Part shown: positions 22,532 through 23,436 of the stretch, piece after piece | Position numbering within the stretch: the stretch's first letter is position 1 | How the letters are laid out: the number at the start of each line of letters is the position of its first letter | IMG/VR virus record: IMGVR_UViG_3300025646_000384 | Coordinates: 1-23,436 of that record | From: a virus | Length of the DNA: 23,436 nt | Strand: one strand, 5' to 3' | Notes under the pieces: generated by a model | What the model saw: the letters and a program-made list of their open reading frames with translations, nothing else | What the model was told of the DNA's origin: nothing | Database searches by the model: none | Position numbers and translations under genes: made by a program

Positions 22532-23436
22532 ATGTCATACGCAATAAATACATATACGGGAGACGGAAGCACAGTAAATTACAGTGTTACTTTCCCTTAC
22601 ATTGAACAAGCACACGTTGTTGTTACTCTAGATGGTGTAACTAAAACTTTAAATACAGACTACAGTTTTACTACTTCTTCAACTATTACTTTTACAACAG
22701 CACCTTCTGCTAGTGTAGTTATTAAATTTACTAGAAGTTCAAGTAGAAATGCACGATTAGTAGATTATCAAGATGGGTCTACATTAACAGAAGCTACTCT
22801 TGACCAAGACGGGAATCAAAGTTTTTATATAGCACAAGAAGCCATTGATATTACTGATAACAATATTAGTCTTAGTGTGGCGACAGATCAGTGGGACGCT
22901 TTAAATAAAAGAATTACTAACGTAGCTAACCCAGTTAATAACAATGACGCAGTTAATAAAACTTATTTAGAAAACACTTGGTTATCAACTTCAGACAAAT
23001 CTAACTTAACTACCGTAGCAGGAATAAGCGGTGCAGTAAGTACAGTAGCAGGAATTAGTTCAGCAGTTTCAGGAGTTAATTCTAACAATGCAGATGTTTC
23101 AACAGTTGCAGGTCAAATATCTCCAACAAATAATATTTCTACATTAGCAGGAATTAATGTTGACATAACTGCTGTAGCAAATAATAATGCAGACGTTTCA
23201 ACTGTAGCAGGACAGATTTCACCAACTAATAATATTTCTACACTTGCAGGATTAGATACAGAAATTACAGGCGTCTATAATATTAGAACGAATGTCACTA
23301 ACGTAGATGGAAATTCAGCAAACATAAATTTAGTTGCAGGACAAATTTCACCTACTAATAATATTTCAGCACTAGGTGCTGTCAGTTCACAAATTGGAAC
23401 TTTAGGTGCATTAGGAACTGAAATAACAAACCTAAA
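22532..23436 (+). CDS. gp17: Tail fibre protein, N-terminal part (T7 gp17-like; 3' end outside window)
   Basis: Open from the ATG at 22532 to the window edge, giving 301 residues. The start (INTYTGDGSTVNYSVTFPYI, then VVVTLDGVTKTLNTDYSF) and the block RNARLVDYQDGSTLTEATLDQD match the T7 gp17 N-terminal domain that docks the fibre to the tail adaptor and nozzle. After WDALNKRITNVANPVNNNDAVNKTYL the chain becomes a repeat region of Asn/Thr/Ser/Ala with recurring VAG and NNIS motifs, which is probably a triple-stranded shaft. The receptor-binding tip lies outside the window. AAGGAG (about 22512-22517) lies 14 nt before the ATG; the 3-nt gap to the gp16-like stop suggests coupling. Confidence 0.94.
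   Translation, partial: MSYAINTYTGDGSTVNYSVTFPYIEQAHVVVTLDGVTKTLNTDYSFTTSSTITFTTAPSASVVIKFTRSSSRNARLVDYQDGSTLTEATLDQDGNQSFYIAQEAIDITDNNISLSVATDQWDALNKRITNVANPVNNNDAVNKTYLENTWLSTSDKSNLTTVAGISGAVSTVAGISSAVSGVNSNNADVSTVAGQISPTNNISTLAGINVDITAVANNNADVSTVAGQISPTNNISTLAGLDTEITGVYNIRTNVTNVDGNSANINLVAGQISPTNNISALGAVSSQIGTLGALGTEITNL
23084..23382 (+). repeat. Tandem protein repeats in the tail-fibre shaft
   Basis: A segment read NNADVSTVAGQISPTNNIS starts at 23084 and returns at 23183, a period of 99 nt (33 residues). A third, more diverged copy (NSANINLVAGQISPTNNIS) starts at 23312, 129 nt later. The copies differ mainly at third codon positions, so selection keeps the protein repeat. Upstream, TVAGISGAV and TVAGISSAV repeat with a 30-nt period (gta at 23015 and 23045). 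Such repeats build the elongated shaft of phage fibres. Confidence 0.85.

Noticed and set aside
1-23436. tRNA genes, integrase, attachment site, CRISPR array, insertion sequence or lysis genes (holin, endolysin, terminase)
   Set aside because: I looked for them on both strands and found no support. In T7-like phages lysis and terminase genes lie after the tail fibre, and the integrase of related temperate types lies before the RNA polymerase, so they could be outside the window.

Overview
The window is a stretch of about 23.4 kb from a T7-like podovirus (Autographiviridae type) with very low G+C content (roughly one third by eye, with AGA and TTA dominating Arg and Leu codons). All genes lie on the + strand and follow the T7 order: RNA polymerase, ssDNA-binding protein, endonuclease I, primase-helicase, DNA polymerase, 5'-3' exonuclease, then portal, scaffold, capsid, tail tubes A and B, internal core proteins and tail fibre. 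The composition and this gene set resemble pelagiphages that infect SAR11 (Candidatus Pelagibacter), such as the HTVC019P/HTVC011P kind. That host assignment is inference; nothing in the window proves it.

Layout. 1-1248 is the C-terminal half of the phage RNA polymerase, cut by the window edge. 1272-1646 is a gamma-glutamylcyclotransferase-fold protein. After a short leader with a hairpin, 1719-7897 is a tightly packed replication and nucleotide-metabolism block: SSB, endonuclease I, a small coiled-coil protein, primase-helicase, DNA polymerase, HNH endonuclease, an unknown protein, 5'-3' exonuclease and a DUF3310 protein. Many genes overlap by 1-59 nt. 7897-8850 holds four small proteins of unknown role. 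8866-11189 encodes portal and scaffold. A 140-nt non-coding leader with predicted hairpins and a strong Shine-Dalgarno site precedes the major capsid gene (11330-12268), and a terminator-like hairpin follows it. 12335-22528 encodes tail tubes A and B and the ejected internal proteins (gp13- to gp16-like). From 22532 the tail-fibre gene begins; it contains tandem repeats and runs off the right edge.

How the genes work together. The phage RNA polymerase would transcribe the middle and late genes. Endonuclease I and the exonuclease would degrade host DNA and resolve branched DNA, feeding nucleotides to the replisome of primase-helicase, polymerase and SSB. The late block builds the capsid, the short tail and the ejectosome, whose gp16-like protein carries an N-terminal muramidase-like domain to open the cell wall.

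Points that stand out: (i) the polymerase has a much shortened thioredoxin-binding insertion, and the helicase and SSB have reduced acidic tails, as if the T7 docking system were trimmed as a unit; (ii) the peptidoglycan-cutting domain of the gp16-like protein looks like a pesticin/T4-lysozyme-type domain, not the T7 transglycosylase; (iii) a structured leader precedes the capsid gene; (iv) a gamma-glutamylcyclotransferase-like gene and a small coiled-coil gene occupy slots where T7 has other genes. No integrase, tRNA, CRISPR array or insertion sequence was seen.
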